From Methylorubrum rhodesianum (GTDB taxonomy: Bacteria > Pseudomonadota > Alphaproteobacteria > Rhizobiales > Beijerinckiaceae), in the NCBI RefSeq assembly GCF_014199985.1, contig NZ_JACHOS010000021.1, positions 1 to 64,000 of the forward strand: a DNA stretch of 64,000 nucleotides, given 5' to 3'. Of this stretch, positions 44,531-53,367 are shown one piece after another. The notes beneath the pieces are model-generated. The model searched no databases, was not told where the DNA came from, and was given only the letters and a program-made list of their open reading frames with translations. The number at the start of each line of letters is the position of its first letter. Positions within the stretch are counted from its first letter, which is position 1. A program made the translations under genes and the position numbers.

Positions 44531-45919
44531 ATGCCCGTGAACCTGATGCCCGTGAACGCTGCCGACAGCGCCACCCCGCCCGACGAGTCGATCGTGGGCG
44601 GCGATGGCGGCGTGGACGAGACCGGAGTAAGCAACGGCCGGGCCAGATTCGAGCGTCCGTCGGTCCGCCCCGCCGGACCGCGCACGGATTACGACGGTCA
44701 TTTCCGCGCGGCCCTCGACCGGCTGCACAGCGAGCGCCGCTACCGCGTCTTCGCCGATATCGAGCGCATCTCGGGCCGCTTCCCGCAGGCGACGTGGCGG
44801 CGGCCGGAGGGCGGCAGCCGCGAGATCACGGTTTGGTGCTCCAACGACTATCTCGGCATGGGCCAGCACCCGGAGGTCGTCGGTGCCCTGACGCAGACGG
44901 CCGCCCGCTGCGGCGTCGGCGCCGGCGGTACCCGCAACATCGCCGGCAACAACTCGCCGCTGGTCGATCTGGAGCGTGAACTCGCCGACCTCCACGGCAA
45001 GGAGGCGGGCCTCGTCTTCACCTCGGGCTACGTCTCGAACCAGGCCGGCATCTCGACGATCGCCAAGCTGCTCCCGAACTGCCTGATCCTGTCGGACGCC
45101 TTCAACCACAACTCGATGATCGAGGGCGTGCGCCATTCCGGCTGCGAGAAGCGCGTCTTCCGCCACAACGACCTCGAGCATCTCGAGCAGCTGCTTGCCG
45201 AGGCCGGCGACCGTCCCAAGCTGATCGCCTTCGAGTCCGTCTACTCGATGGACGGCGACGTGGCGCCGATCGCGGCGATCTGCGACCTCGCCGACGCCTA
45301 CGGTGCCATGACCTATCTCGACGAGGTCCACGCCGTCGGCCTCTACGGCGAGCGCGGCGCCGGCATCGCCGAGCGCGACGGCGTGATGCACCGGGTCGAC
45401 GTGATCGAGGGCACGCTCGCCAAGGGATTCGGCTGCGTCGGCGGCTACATCACCGGCTCGGGCGTGCTGTGCGACGCGGTCCGCAGCCACGCGGCCGGCT
45501 TCATCTTCACCACCGCCCTGCCGCCGGCCGTGGCGGCGGCGGCGCGGGCCTCGGTGCGCTACCTCAAGCGCTCGAAGACCGAGCGCGAGGCGCATCAGCG
45601 CCAGGCCGCCCGCACCAAGGCGGCGTTGGAGGCCGCCGGTCTGCCGGTGCTGCACACCGAGACCCATATCGTGCCGCTGATGGTGGGCGATGCCGAGCTG
45701 TGCAAGGCGGCGGCCGACCACCTGCTGGAGCACCACGACATCTACATCCAGCCGATCAACTACCCCACCGTCCCGCGCGGCACCGAACGGCTGCGCATCA
45801 CGCCCTCACCCTTCCACGACGACGAGCGCATCGGGGCGCTGACCGCGGCGCTGGTCGAGACCTGGGACACGCTGGACCTGCCGCGGGCCGGGACGGTGTT
45901 CGCGGCCGCCGCGGAATAG
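44531..45919 (+). CDS. hemA: 5-aminolevulinate synthase
   Basis: A 462-residue PLP enzyme that condenses glycine and succinyl-CoA to 5-aminolevulinate, the C4 route to haem, cobalamin and bacteriochlorophyll used by alphaproteobacteria. The family core starts at DYDGHFRAALDRLHSERRYR (about residue 53), preceded by an extra low-complexity stretch of about 50 residues; most homologues are near 405. Motifs are CSNDYLGMGQHP, GTRNIAGNN, SMDGDVAPI, YLDEVHAVGLYG and the PLP lysine about 298 (EGTLAKGFGCVGGYI). AGGA precedes the ATG 44531; GTG at codon 22 is an alternative. Confidence 0.96.
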   Translation: MPVNLMPVNAADSATPPDESIVGGDGGVDETGVSNGRARFERPSVRPAGPRTDYDGHFRAALDRLHSERRYRVFADIERISGRFPQATWRRPEGGSREITVWCSNDYLGMGQHPEVVGALTQTAARCGVGAGGTRNIAGNNSPLVDLERELADLHGKEAGLVFTSGYVSNQAGISTIAKLLPNCLILSDAFNHNSMIEGVRHSGCEKRVFRHNDLEHLEQLLAEAGDRPKLIAFESVYSMDGDVAPIAAICDLADAYGAMTYLDEVHAVGLYGERGAGIAERDGVMHRVDVIEGTLAKGFGCVGGYITGSGVLCDAVRSHAAGFIFTTALPPAVAAAARASVRYLKRSKTEREAHQRQAARTKAALEAAGLPVLHTETHIVPLMVGDAELCKAAADHLLEHHDIYIQPINYPTVPRGTERLRITPSPFHDDERIGALTAALVETWDTLDLPRAGTVFAAAAE

Positions 45920-45957
45920 CCTTTTCGCCGGGGACGCGGCACCGCTACACTGGCCGC

Positions 45958-46525
45958 ATGGCCCCGGCCTTCGATCGCACCCGTCTCCTCCAGGCCCTCG
46001 AACTCCTCGGCGCGGACCTGTCCGCGCGGGGCCTGTTCGTGGAACTGGCGGTCTACGGCGGTGGGGCGCTGATGCTGTAATTCGCTTGGCGGCGCGGCAC
46101 CGATGACGTGGATGCCGTTGTCCGAGAGGGATTCGACGAGGCGGCGCTCGCGCCCTCCGTCGGTCGCGTCGCGGAGCAACTGAGCCTTCAGCCCGACTGG
46201 CTCAACAACGCCGTCGGCCGGTTCACGCCGCTGGACGAGGACGAGTCCCTCTTCACGGGGGCTGGCCTCTATCCGGCCGAGGGACCCCCCGGGCCTGCGG
46301 GCCTTTCTCGCCACGTCCCGCTACCTCCTCGCCATGAAGCTGCACGCGTTGCAGAACCTCGACCGGGGTGATCGGGATCTGCGCGACGCGCGGCAGCTTG
46401 CGGCCCATCTCGGCATCCGCGACGCGGCGGCCCTGCATGAGCTGTACCTGTCCGTCTACGACGAGGCGCCGTCCGACGAGGCCAGCCTGCGCTTCCGGTC
46501 GGTCCTTCGGGAGAGTCCGCAATGA
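45958..46525 (+). pseudogene. Broken nucleotidyltransferase-like gene (DUF6036-type)
   Basis: Reading from ATG 45958, the frame gives MAPAFDRTRLLQALELLGAD then LFVELAVYGGGALML and stops at TAA 46078-46080. It then continues in the same frame with FAWRRGTDDVDAVV, the GG...Dv-D signature of nucleotidyltransferases. Near the C6G3 run at 46286-46294 the frame shifts by one base, and GLRAFLATSRYLLAMKLHALQNL then LDRGDRDLRDARQLA continues to TGA 46523-46525. Two lesions, a nonsense codon (probably from CAA) and a frameshift, make it a pseudogene unless the run is misread. Intact members occur in DUF6036/AbiEii-like antitoxin-toxin systems. The downstream gene overlaps its stop (ATGA). Confidence 0.82.
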
Positions 46526-46989
46526 GGCCCGCCTGCCTGCGCGAGGTGGTGGAGCGGGCGCGTGCGGACGGTGACTGGAATCACCACCTGCAGAACTTCC
46601 TCGATGCCTTCTATCGGCACGACGGTGACATCACGGTGCAGAGCGCGATGATCGCCGAGGACCCCGGCTTCCTCGGAGAGGCCCGGCCCGACGCCTTCCT
46701 CGGCGGGGTCGGCGAGCACCTCGCCCGGCGCTGGCGGTTGCCGGCCATTCCGGCCTGGGTGCGGCCCGAGGCGCGCTACCTCGACAAGGCGATGTTCGTC
46801 CCCGACGAGCGCAACCTGCGCAATTACCTGCTCTGCGTCAGTCCGGTCTCGTTCCGACCCCGCCTGATCTTCACGGGGCCGGACCCGCTCCAGCGCGCCC
46901 GCTTCCCCTACCATCGCGGCGTGATCCGGATGCCCCTGACCTTTCCGCAGGGACCAGCGGCCACGGCCCTCTTCGACGCGAAGCGGTGA
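46522..46989 (+). CDS. Partner protein of the broken nucleotidyltransferase gene
   Basis: A 155-residue intact protein with no recognised domain. It begins MRPACLREVVERARADGDWN and contains HLQNFLDAFYRH, FLGGVGEHLARRWRLPAIPAWV, YLLCVSPVSFRPRLIFTG and RGVIRMPLTFP. Its start overlaps the pseudogene stop by four bases (ATGA), the usual sign of a two-gene operon. The overlap and the neighbour's family suggest a toxin-antitoxin-like or nucleic-acid-defence pair, but this is inference. Being intact while its partner is broken is notable. Confidence 0.75.
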   Translation: MRPACLREVVERARADGDWNHHLQNFLDAFYRHDGDITVQSAMIAEDPGFLGEARPDAFLGGVGEHLARRWRLPAIPAWVRPEARYLDKAMFVPDERNLRNYLLCVSPVSFRPRLIFTGPDPLQRARFPYHRGVIRMPLTFPQGPAATALFDAKR

Positions 46990-46996
46990 GCGGCCT

Positions 46997-47527
46997 TCAG
47001 CGCCGCTTGCCCTCGCTCGGCCAGCCATGGGCCGCGGCCGCCTTCTCGACCTTCTCCTTGAGCTGCGGCATCAGCGTGCCCATCCATTGCTGCATGCCGG
47101 TCAGCATGGCCTGGCTCAATTGCGGCTGCGCCTTGACGAGGTTCTTGCCCGCCGGCGTGCCGTAGAAGGCCGCGACCGCCTTCAGATCCTCCTTCGAGAG
47201 CACCGAGGCGAAGCTGAGGGCCTGGACCGCCAGCAGGTCGTCGTAATGCTCGGAGAGGGTCGGCAGGACCACCTCGTTCACCATCACCTGAGCCTTCGCC
47301 GGGTCCGTGATGCCCATCTGCTGCATCACGCCAGCCATCGGCGCCTTCATCGCCGCCAGCACCGCGGCCCGGTCGCCCTGCGCGGCGGCGACGACCTCGC
47401 GGGCGGCGGCCAAACGCTCCGGATCGGCGCTCACCTGCGGCACGGCGGGTTTTCCGGGGGCCTGTGCCAGAGCCGGTGCCCCGAGCAGACCGAGACAGAT
47501 GAACCCGTACAGTGCGACCGTCCGCAT
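46997..47527 (-). CDS. DUF2059 secreted protein
   Basis: A 176-residue protein with a signal peptide (GFICLGLLGAPALAQAP) and a DUF2059 domain: ERLAAAREVVAA, VNEVVLPTLSEHYDDLLAVQALSFASVLSKEDLKAVAAFYGTPAGKNLV, where LxxivaFYxTPxGkkl is the family signature. DUF2059 proteins are periplasmic helical bundles of unknown function. It is convergent with the upstream partner gene, 7 bases apart, and in tandem (same strand) with the MBL hydrolase. Confidence 0.92.
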   Translation of the reverse strand: MRTVALYGFICLGLLGAPALAQAPGKPAVPQVSADPERLAAAREVVAAAQGDRAAVLAAMKAPMAGVMQQMGITDPAKAQVMVNEVVLPTLSEHYDDLLAVQALSFASVLSKEDLKAVAAFYGTPAGKNLVKAQPQLSQAMLTGMQQWMGTLMPQLKEKVEKAAAAHGWPSEGKRR

Positions 47528-47608
47528 GATTCGCCCTTCCTTGTCGTTGCGCCGGGAAGAGGCGGCAAGCAGATCGCGATGTCCAGGCCCGATACCCGGC
47601 CCGCATCG

Positions 47609-48349
47609 TCAGAACGTGACGACGAGCCCATCCTCCGCCGCGATGTAGCCGTCCGGCGGATGGGCGATCATCTCCGGGCTCATATGCGTGAGCATCAGCC
47701 GCTTCGGGCCGATCTCGGGCAGGTGTCGCTTCAGCGTCGCCCAATCGAGGTGGAACTTCACCGGACGCTCGACGGTGTAGCCCTCGGCGATCAGCAGGTC
47801 CGCCCCGTGGCCCACCGCGACGATGTCCTCGACCCACTCCGTGTCGCCGGTATAGCTGACGACCTTGCCAGCAGCCTCGATCCGAAGGGCGTGTGCGGGC
47901 GCGCCGGAGGGGTGGCGCATGGCGTAGGCGGTTGCGCGCACACCCCCGGTCTCGACCGGTCGGCCGGCCTCCATCTCCTCGACCACGACCCGGAACCGGC
48001 GCTCGGCCGTGCTGGAGCCGGGAAACAACACCTCCATGGCCGCCGGAAGGCGCTCGGCCGTCCCCGGCGGCCCGACGACGGTCAGCGGCTGCGTGCGTCC
48101 GCTGACGAGCTGTCCGTCGAGGATCAGCCACGGCAGGCCGCCGAAATGATCCCCGTGCAGATGGGTCAGGAAAACGGTGTGGATGCGGTTCGGCTCGACG
48201 CCGAAGCGCCGGATCGCGATCAGCGAGGAGGCGCCGCAATCGATGAGGAAGCCGCCTGGCAAATCCTCCGACGCATCGACGTGGAAGCAGGTGTGAAAGC
48301 GCCCGCCCGAGCCGAACGCGTCTCCGCAGCCGAGAACCTGGAGCCGCAT
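47609..48349 (-). CDS. MBL-fold hydrolase, RNase Z-like
   Basis: A 246-residue metallo-beta-lactamase-fold hydrolase. The metal motif HLHGDH is at 63-68 (FLTHLHGDHFGGLP), with GDT (SYTGDTEW) and a late His (LMLTHMSP) completing the binuclear site. The N-terminus MRLQVLGCGDAFGSGGRFHT is typical of the RNase Z/ElaC-related and phosphodiesterase-like branch. The tRNase Z flexible arm is absent, so a phosphodiesterase or small-molecule hydrolase role is more likely than tRNA processing. Confidence 0.9.
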   Translation of the reverse strand: MRLQVLGCGDAFGSGGRFHTCFHVDASEDLPGGFLIDCGASSLIAIRRFGVEPNRIHTVFLTHLHGDHFGGLPWLILDGQLVSGRTQPLTVVGPPGTAERLPAAMEVLFPGSSTAERRFRVVVEEMEAGRPVETGGVRATAYAMRHPSGAPAHALRIEAAGKVVSYTGDTEWVEDIVAVGHGADLLIAEGYTVERPVKFHLDWATLKRHLPEIGPKRLMLTHMSPEMIAHPPDGYIAAEDGLVVTF

Positions 48350-48744
48350 GGATCTCTCTCCTGTTACTTAATTCTTGCTCTCGCCCGTTGATCTCGGTCG
48401 CCGGGCCGGTGCGGCAATCGTCTCACACCGGATCCGGCCGGACTTGTCTCCCGTCGTCCGCGGGACGCGCCCCCGCTTCCGCCATCAGCAAGAGCGATGC
48501 CTCGAAGCCGAAGTCCATTTCCTCCGAGAAGCTGCTGTAAAAGCGGGAACTCGGGCTGCGATTTCGGGTCTAGCGGAGTAAGAGTGTTGTCGGGGTCTGG
48601 GTATGAGCGAGCACGATCCGATTTTGCGGCGAGAGTTTCGAGGTAAAATCCAACCTCTTCGCGCCGGATACGGTATCCGGCATCCGCGAAGGCCCCGGCG
48701 TCCCGGCGCATGACCGCGGATCTGCCAGGTCTCTTTCCTGATCC
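48350..48744. other. Divergent intergenic region
   Basis: About 395 bases between the MBL hydrolase (minus) and the LuxR-type gene (plus). It is somewhat less GC-rich around 48530-48660. No gene, operator or terminator was recognised; ORFs here look spurious. Confidence 0.5.
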
Positions 48745-49893
48745 ATGACGATCCATCCCCGCTCCATTCCCCCCATCCTCCGCTCGGCCTCGATCGAGCC
48801 GGCCGCCCTGTCGCCGCAGGGCGAGGCGTTGATCGACCGGATCTACGAGGCGGCGGCTTTGCCCGAGCTGTGGCGCGAGGTGCTGGTCGGCCTCGCCCGG
48901 TTCGCCGGGGCACAGGAGGCGGTGCTGATCGTCTCGACCGGAACGCAGTATCGCGACGTCGTGACGACTTCGCCGGAATTCGATGCGCTGGTGTCCGATC
49001 ACTTGCGCTTTCCGGGCAATGTCCGCACGGAGCGGCTGCTGGAGTTGCGCCATCCCGGCTTCCTCATCGACCTCGACGTCGTGACCGAGGAGGAGATCGC
49101 GACGCTTCCGCTCTATCAGGACTTCCTGATCCCCCGGGGGTACGGCGCCGGCACCGCGACGACCGTCATGGTCCCGAGCGGCGACAGCGTGATCGTCCAT
49201 TGCGAGCGCGCCCGCGCCGAGGGCGATTTCGATCCACAGACCCTGGCCACTCTCAACGGCTTGCGCCCCCATCTCGCACGGGCGGCCCTGCTCTCCGCGC
49301 GCCTGGAGATGGAGAGGGTCGCCACCACCACGCGGACGCTCGAAGCGCTCGGCCTGCCCGCCGCGGTGCTCGGGAGCGGCGGCCGGGTCATCGGCGCCAA
49401 TCCGTCCCTGGTGGCGATGATGCCCCATACGCTCAGCGATCAGCCCTCGCGGCTCGCCGTGGTCGATCCGGCCGCCGACAGGCTGCTGCGCGAGGCGCTG
49501 ACCCGGTCTGGCCAGGGAAGCGAGAGGGCGGTGCGCTCGATCCCGATCGCTGCCAGCGGCGAGCGCCCGCCGGTGATCCTTCACCTCGTGCCGATCCGCG
49601 GTGCGGCTCACGACGTCTTCACCGGGGCGCGCTTTGTGCTGATCGCCACGCCCGTCACGGCCCAGGATGTGCCGAGCGCCGATGTCGTTCAGGGCCTGTT
49701 CGACCTGACGCCGGGGGAGGCCCGGCTCGCCACCCTGATCGCCGCGGGCGACGCGCCGGCGCCGGCGGCCGCCAAGCTCGGCATCACCCCCAGCACCGCC
49801 CGGTCGGTGCTGAAGCGGGTCTTCCAGAAGACCGGCGTGTCGCGCCAGGCCGAGCTGGTCGGCCTGCTTGCCGGACGGGCACTGCGCGAATAG
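48745..49893 (+). CDS. LuxR-type transcriptional regulator
   Basis: A 382-residue protein. The C-terminal 65 residues form a LuxR helix-turn-helix: LFDLTPGEARLATLIAAGDAPAP, then AAKLGITPSTARSVLKRVFQKTGVSRQAEL. The N-terminal 300 residues may contain a PAS-like fold (GLPAAVLGSGGRVIGANPSL) preceded by a GAF-like region (LWREVLVGLARFAGAQEAVLI). No receiver is present, so it may sense a small molecule or redox state. Target genes are unknown. It is divergent from the MBL gene. Confidence 0.88.
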   Translation: MTIHPRSIPPILRSASIEPAALSPQGEALIDRIYEAAALPELWREVLVGLARFAGAQEAVLIVSTGTQYRDVVTTSPEFDALVSDHLRFPGNVRTERLLELRHPGFLIDLDVVTEEEIATLPLYQDFLIPRGYGAGTATTVMVPSGDSVIVHCERARAEGDFDPQTLATLNGLRPHLARAALLSARLEMERVATTTRTLEALGLPAAVLGSGGRVIGANPSLVAMMPHTLSDQPSRLAVVDPAADRLLREALTRSGQGSERAVRSIPIAASGERPPVILHLVPIRGAAHDVFTGARFVLIATPVTAQDVPSADVVQGLFDLTPGEARLATLIAAGDAPAPAAAKLGITPSTARSVLKRVFQKTGVSRQAELVGLLAGRALRE

Positions 49894-50030
49894 CGGCGGA
49901 TGCGCGGACCGATACTCAGCTATCCAGTCGGCAAACTCGCAACTTCCAAAAAACCGCTCTATAAGCCCGGCTTCGCGCGAGGCGGGAGGGCCCGCGCGCA
50001 TCACCCGAGCGGGTGAGCGGAGAGAGTATC

Positions 50031-51413
50031 ATGGCCGAGCGGTGGACCCCGAAAACCTGGCGCAACCTGCCGATCCAGCAGGTCCCGTCCTATCCGGACG
50101 CGGGCGCTCTCCAGGCCGTCGAGGCGCAGCTTGCGAGCTTTCCGCCGCTGGTGTTTGCCGGTGAGGCGCGCAAGCTGAAATCCGCGCTGGCGCGCGTCGG
50201 CGCGGGCGAAGCCTTCCTGCTGCAGGGCGGCGACTGCGCCGAGAGCTTCGACGAGCACTCGGCCGACAACATCCGCGACTTCTTCCGCGTCTTCCTGCAG
50301 ATGGCGATGGTGCTCACCTTCGCGGGCGGCTCGCCCGTGGTGAAGGTCGGACGCATCGCCGGGCAGTTCGCCAAGCCGCGTTCCTCGCCGACCGAGACGC
50401 TGGAGGGTGTGTCGCTGCCGAGCTACCGCGGCGACATCATCAACGGCCTGACCTTCACGGAAGAGGCCCGGATTCCCGATCCGAGGCGCCAGCTCGAGGC
50501 CTACCGGCAGTCGGCGGCGACGCTGAATCTGCTGCGGGCCTTCGCCACCGGCGGCTACGCCAATCTCGAGAACGCGCATCGCTGGATGCTCGGCTTCGTG
50601 AAGGATTCGCCCCAATCCTCGCGCTACCGCGATGTCGCCGAGCGGATGTCGGACGCGCTCGACTTCATGCGCGCCATCGGCATCAATCCGGAGACGCACC
50701 AGGAGGTCCGCACCACGGATTTCTACACCAGCCACGAGGCGCTGCTGCTCGGCTACGAGGAGGCGTTGACCCGCGTCGATTCGACGAGCGGCGACTGGTA
50801 CGCCACCTCCGGCCACATGCTCTGGATCGGCGACCGAACCCGCCAGCCGGACCACGCCCACGTGGAGTACGCCCGCGGCATCAAGAACCCGATCGGTCTC
50901 AAGTGCGGCCCCTCGACGACCGCCGAGGGGCTGATCCGCCTGATCGACCTCCTCAACCCGGAGAACGAGGCGGGCCGGCTCAGCCTGATCTGCCGCTTCG
51001 GCGCGGACAAGGTCGGCGACCATCTCCCGGGGCTGATCCGCGCGGTGCGGCGCGAGGGCCGCAACGTCGTCTGGGTCTGCGACCCGATGCACGGCAACAC
51101 CATCGCGGCGGGCCGCTACAAGACCCGGCCGTTCGAGCGGGTGATGCAGGAGATCGAGGGCTTCTTCGGCGTGCACCGCGCGGAGGGGACGATCGCCGGC
51201 GGCATCCACCTGGAGATGACCGGCAAGGACGTCACCGAATGCACCGGTGGCGCCCGGGCGCTGACGGCCGACGACCTGCAGGACCGCTACCACACCTACT
51301 GCGACCCGCGCCTCAACGCCGAGCAGGCGCTCGAAGTGGCGTTCCTCACGGCCGAGCTGGTGAAGCGCGAGCGCGCCGAGATCGAGCGCCCGCGCCTCGA
51401 CGCGGCGGAGTAA
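50031..51413 (+). CDS. Class II DAHP synthase
   Basis: A 460-residue 3-deoxy-D-arabino-heptulosonate-7-phosphate synthase of the plant/Mycobacterium class II type, making the first shikimate intermediate from PEP and erythrose-4-phosphate. Typical strings are ERWTPKTWRNLPIQQVPSYP, FLLQGGDCAESFDEHSADNIRD, VKVGRIAGQFAKPRSSPTE, GFVKDSP, KCGPSTTAEGL, WVCDPMHGNT and GGIHLEMTGKDVTECTGG. The ATG 50031 has AGAGAG upstream. It is a single gene, followed by a terminator at 51440. Genes of this family are named aroF or aroG inconsistently, so no symbol is given. Confidence 0.97.
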   Translation: MAERWTPKTWRNLPIQQVPSYPDAGALQAVEAQLASFPPLVFAGEARKLKSALARVGAGEAFLLQGGDCAESFDEHSADNIRDFFRVFLQMAMVLTFAGGSPVVKVGRIAGQFAKPRSSPTETLEGVSLPSYRGDIINGLTFTEEARIPDPRRQLEAYRQSAATLNLLRAFATGGYANLENAHRWMLGFVKDSPQSSRYRDVAERMSDALDFMRAIGINPETHQEVRTTDFYTSHEALLLGYEEALTRVDSTSGDWYATSGHMLWIGDRTRQPDHAHVEYARGIKNPIGLKCGPSTTAEGLIRLIDLLNPENEAGRLSLICRFGADKVGDHLPGLIRAVRREGRNVVWVCDPMHGNTIAAGRYKTRPFERVMQEIEGFFGVHRAEGTIAGGIHLEMTGKDVTECTGGARALTADDLQDRYHTYCDPRLNAEQALEVAFLTAELVKRERAEIERPRLDAAE

Positions 51414-51439
51414 CCTCGGCTCCGATCGAAAGCGGACAA

Positions 51440-51477
51440 GGCGGGTGCGATCGTGCAGGATCGCGCCCGCCCTTCTC
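51440..51477 (+). terminator. Rho-independent terminator after DAHP synthase
   Basis: Arms GGCGGGTGCGATC (51440-51452) and GATCGCGCCCGCC (51459-51471) form a 13-bp stem with one T-G pair around loop GTGCAG, followed by CTTCTCGTT. Confidence 0.8.
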
Positions 51478-51639
51478 GTTGGGGCTCGCTCTCCTGCATG
51501 GTTTTGCATCGAGGGCTCCGCCATCGCGGCGTGGAGCCGACAAAAGAATCGGCGAAGCACCACATCGGCCCGCGTCAAGAATGTTTCTCGCGCCCAGGCT
51601 TGGTTATCATCCTCTTAAGCGATCGGCTTCGGAGGCGGC

Positions 51640-51855
51640 ATGGCGGTATCGGCGACCAGGAAGCGTTCTCGGATTCGCAGCCTCTGGCCGGGCTGGAAGC
51701 CGGGAATGCCCGCCGCTCTCCCGCCTCCGCTCGACCGGCGAACGGTCGAGCTGCACCCGATCGAGCCGGAGGGGCGCCTGCCGCCGCGCAGCCTCACCGC
51801 CAACGAACTCATCGCCATGGCTCGCACCGCCCGCGCCCGCCGTCTCGATCCGTGA
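51640..51855 (+). CDS. Small hypothetical protein
   Basis: A 71-residue ORF starting MAVSATRKRSRIRSLWPGWK with a Pro-rich middle (AALPPPLDRRTVELHPIEPEG) and a helix-like end (SLTANELIAMARTARARRL). GGAGG sits 4 bases before the ATG, and codon use is like the neighbours. It has no recognised domain. It converges on a minus-strand hypothetical gene 9 bases away. It could be a real small gene or a spurious frame. Confidence 0.55.
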   Translation: MAVSATRKRSRIRSLWPGWKPGMPAALPPPLDRRTVELHPIEPEGRLPPRSLTANELIAMARTARARRLDP

Positions 51856-51864
51856 GCGAGAGCT

Positions 51865-52203
51865 TCAGTTCCGTCGCGGTTCGGTGACGGTGAAGAGGGC
51901 GGTGAAATCCGGGTTCTCGACGATCCGGTCCTGGTCCGCGAGCTGGTAGAGCCCCGGCTCCCCCACCTCGATCGCGTCGAGCAGGGGAGCGACCGTGAAG
52001 GGTTCGTCCCCCTCGCCGGTCCGGATGACGATGCCCGTCTCGGCATCGACCGTCTCGACGATCCCGAAGATCTGACGCCGACTGAGCAGGGCGCCCTCGG
52101 GATCGACATAGGTCAGGCCGACGAGCAGGCTCGATCCGATCAGATCGTCGGCGAGGTCCTGATCCCAGTCCTCGTCGCACCCCTCGCTGTCGATGGAGTC
52201 CAT
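51865..52203 (-). CDS. Acidic hypothetical protein
   Basis: A 112-residue acidic protein: MDSIDSEGCDEDWDQDLADD, SSLLVGLTYVDPEGALLSRRQIFGIVE, VRTGEGDEPFTVAPLLDAIEV and a beta-rich end (YQLADQDRIVENPDFTALFTV). No known domain; it looks like a small soluble beta-strand protein. The start at 52203 is chosen because the upstream extension is not conserved in style. Confidence 0.7.
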   Translation of the reverse strand: MDSIDSEGCDEDWDQDLADDLIGSSLLVGLTYVDPEGALLSRRQIFGIVETVDAETGIVIRTGEGDEPFTVAPLLDAIEVGEPGLYQLADQDRIVENPDFTALFTVTEPRRN

Positions 52204-52409
52204 CGCTCCCAGCCGTGCTCGAATCACTGCCACTTCAACGGCGACCCGGCCGATGATTGCGCAACCTCCAACTGCCGGCAAGGCCACCCATCCCTCGCGC
52301 TCGTCGCGTCTCGGCAACGCCGCCGCACCGCGCGCCAAGGCAACGACCCCGGTAATCTGAGCCCGCAGCCTCGTCGCTGGTCTTATGCGGCGAGGCGTGT
52401 CGCGGAACG

Positions 52410-52955
52410 TTACTGAACGAGCGCCAGCCGGCCGCGCGCGTCGGAGGCTCCGGTGCGGATCGGCGGCTCGCTGTGGCCGGCGAAGAAGTCCTCGACCATC
52501 TCCCGCATGATCTCCGCGAGATCACCGCCGCGATCCGCCTCGACATGCACGTCGTTGCCGACCGAGCGGCCCAGGCTCGGCGCGGCGTTGCTGGCCAGGG
52601 TGAGGAGCCGCTCGTTGTACTCCGCCCCGAGGCCCGTCACCGCGATGAAGTTGCGGCCGCCGAGGACGGGGCCGTATGTCACGGTGATCCGATGTTCCTG
52701 ATCGGCCCCGTTATGCAGCGTGGCGGTGAAGCCGACGAAGTCGTCGCGATCCACCTCCGGAGCCGGGCAGGTGATCCGGCCGTGCTCGATGCCGTCCTCC
52801 TCCAGCACTTCGGCCATCAGATTGAGGGCCTCGATGATCGGAGCCAGCGCCCGCGTGCCGTCCTGCAGAAGCTTGGCGCGGATGCGATGCTTCTGCGCAT
52901 CGGCCGCGCGCAGGCGGGCGCGGAAGCGGTTCTTGATGTCGAAGGGGTTCGTCAT
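52410..52955 (-). CDS. Hypothetical protein
   Basis: A 181-residue protein without a signal peptide: MTNPFDIKNRFRARLRAADA, a helical middle (LLQDGTRALAPIIEALNLMAEVLEEDGI), a strand region (FTATLHNGADQEHRITVTYGPVLGGRNFIAVTG) and the end ADRGGDLAEIMREMVEDFFAGHSEPPIRTG. I do not recognise the family. It lies 206 bases upstream of another hypothetical gene on the same strand. The start at 52955 fits; the longer frame is less conserved in style. Confidence 0.7.
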   Translation of the reverse strand: MTNPFDIKNRFRARLRAADAQKHRIRAKLLQDGTRALAPIIEALNLMAEVLEEDGIEHGRITCPAPEVDRDDFVGFTATLHNGADQEHRITVTYGPVLGGRNFIAVTGLGAEYNERLLTLASNAAPSLGRSVGNDVHVEADRGGDLAEIMREMVEDFFAGHSEPPIRTGASDARGRLALVQ

Positions 52956-53088
52956 GGATGGGTCCCCGCTCGAATGTTCGGTGCCCTTTTGATCGGCCCT
53001 GAAACTAGGAAGATGACTAGTAAGCGTCAAGCTGATGCACAGTATTCGTGCCTGCTTCGACGCTGAGCTATTGCATCGTTATACGGCG

Positions 53089-53105
53089 TGCATAATTTTT
53101 ATGCA
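53089..53105. promoter_or_regulatory. Inverted repeat TGCATAA-TTT-TTATGCA
   Basis: Perfect 7-bp half-sites TGCATAA and TTATGCA separated by TTT, in a locally AT-rich stretch between divergent genes. It has operator geometry typical of small dimeric repressors. No regulator is known. Confidence 0.5.
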
Positions 53106-53165
53106 GAACAGGGCGATTCAGTCTCTGTTGCATTGCAATGATGGCGCCGGGCGCCTGACGCATCC

Positions 53166-53198
53166 GAGCCCGTCGCGAGCCCGTCGCGAGCCCCTCGC
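53166..53198. repeat. Three 11-bp tandem units
   Basis: GAGCCCGTCGC occurs twice in a row (53166-53176, 53177-53187) followed by GAGCCCCTCGC (53188-53198), a short tandem repeat of no known function. Confidence 0.8.
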
Positions 53199-53367
53199 GG
53201 ACGGTCGCATTGCACTCGCTCGCCGAATGCGCGTATCCGGACCAACCGGACTTGTCCGCCATCGTTCCCGCTTTGCGCGGCCGAGCACGGAGGGCCATCA
53301 ATCCGGACGGATCAGCGGGGAGCGGCGCGTCTTGGCCAAGAGTTTCGCCGGAGGCACTTTCGTCAGC

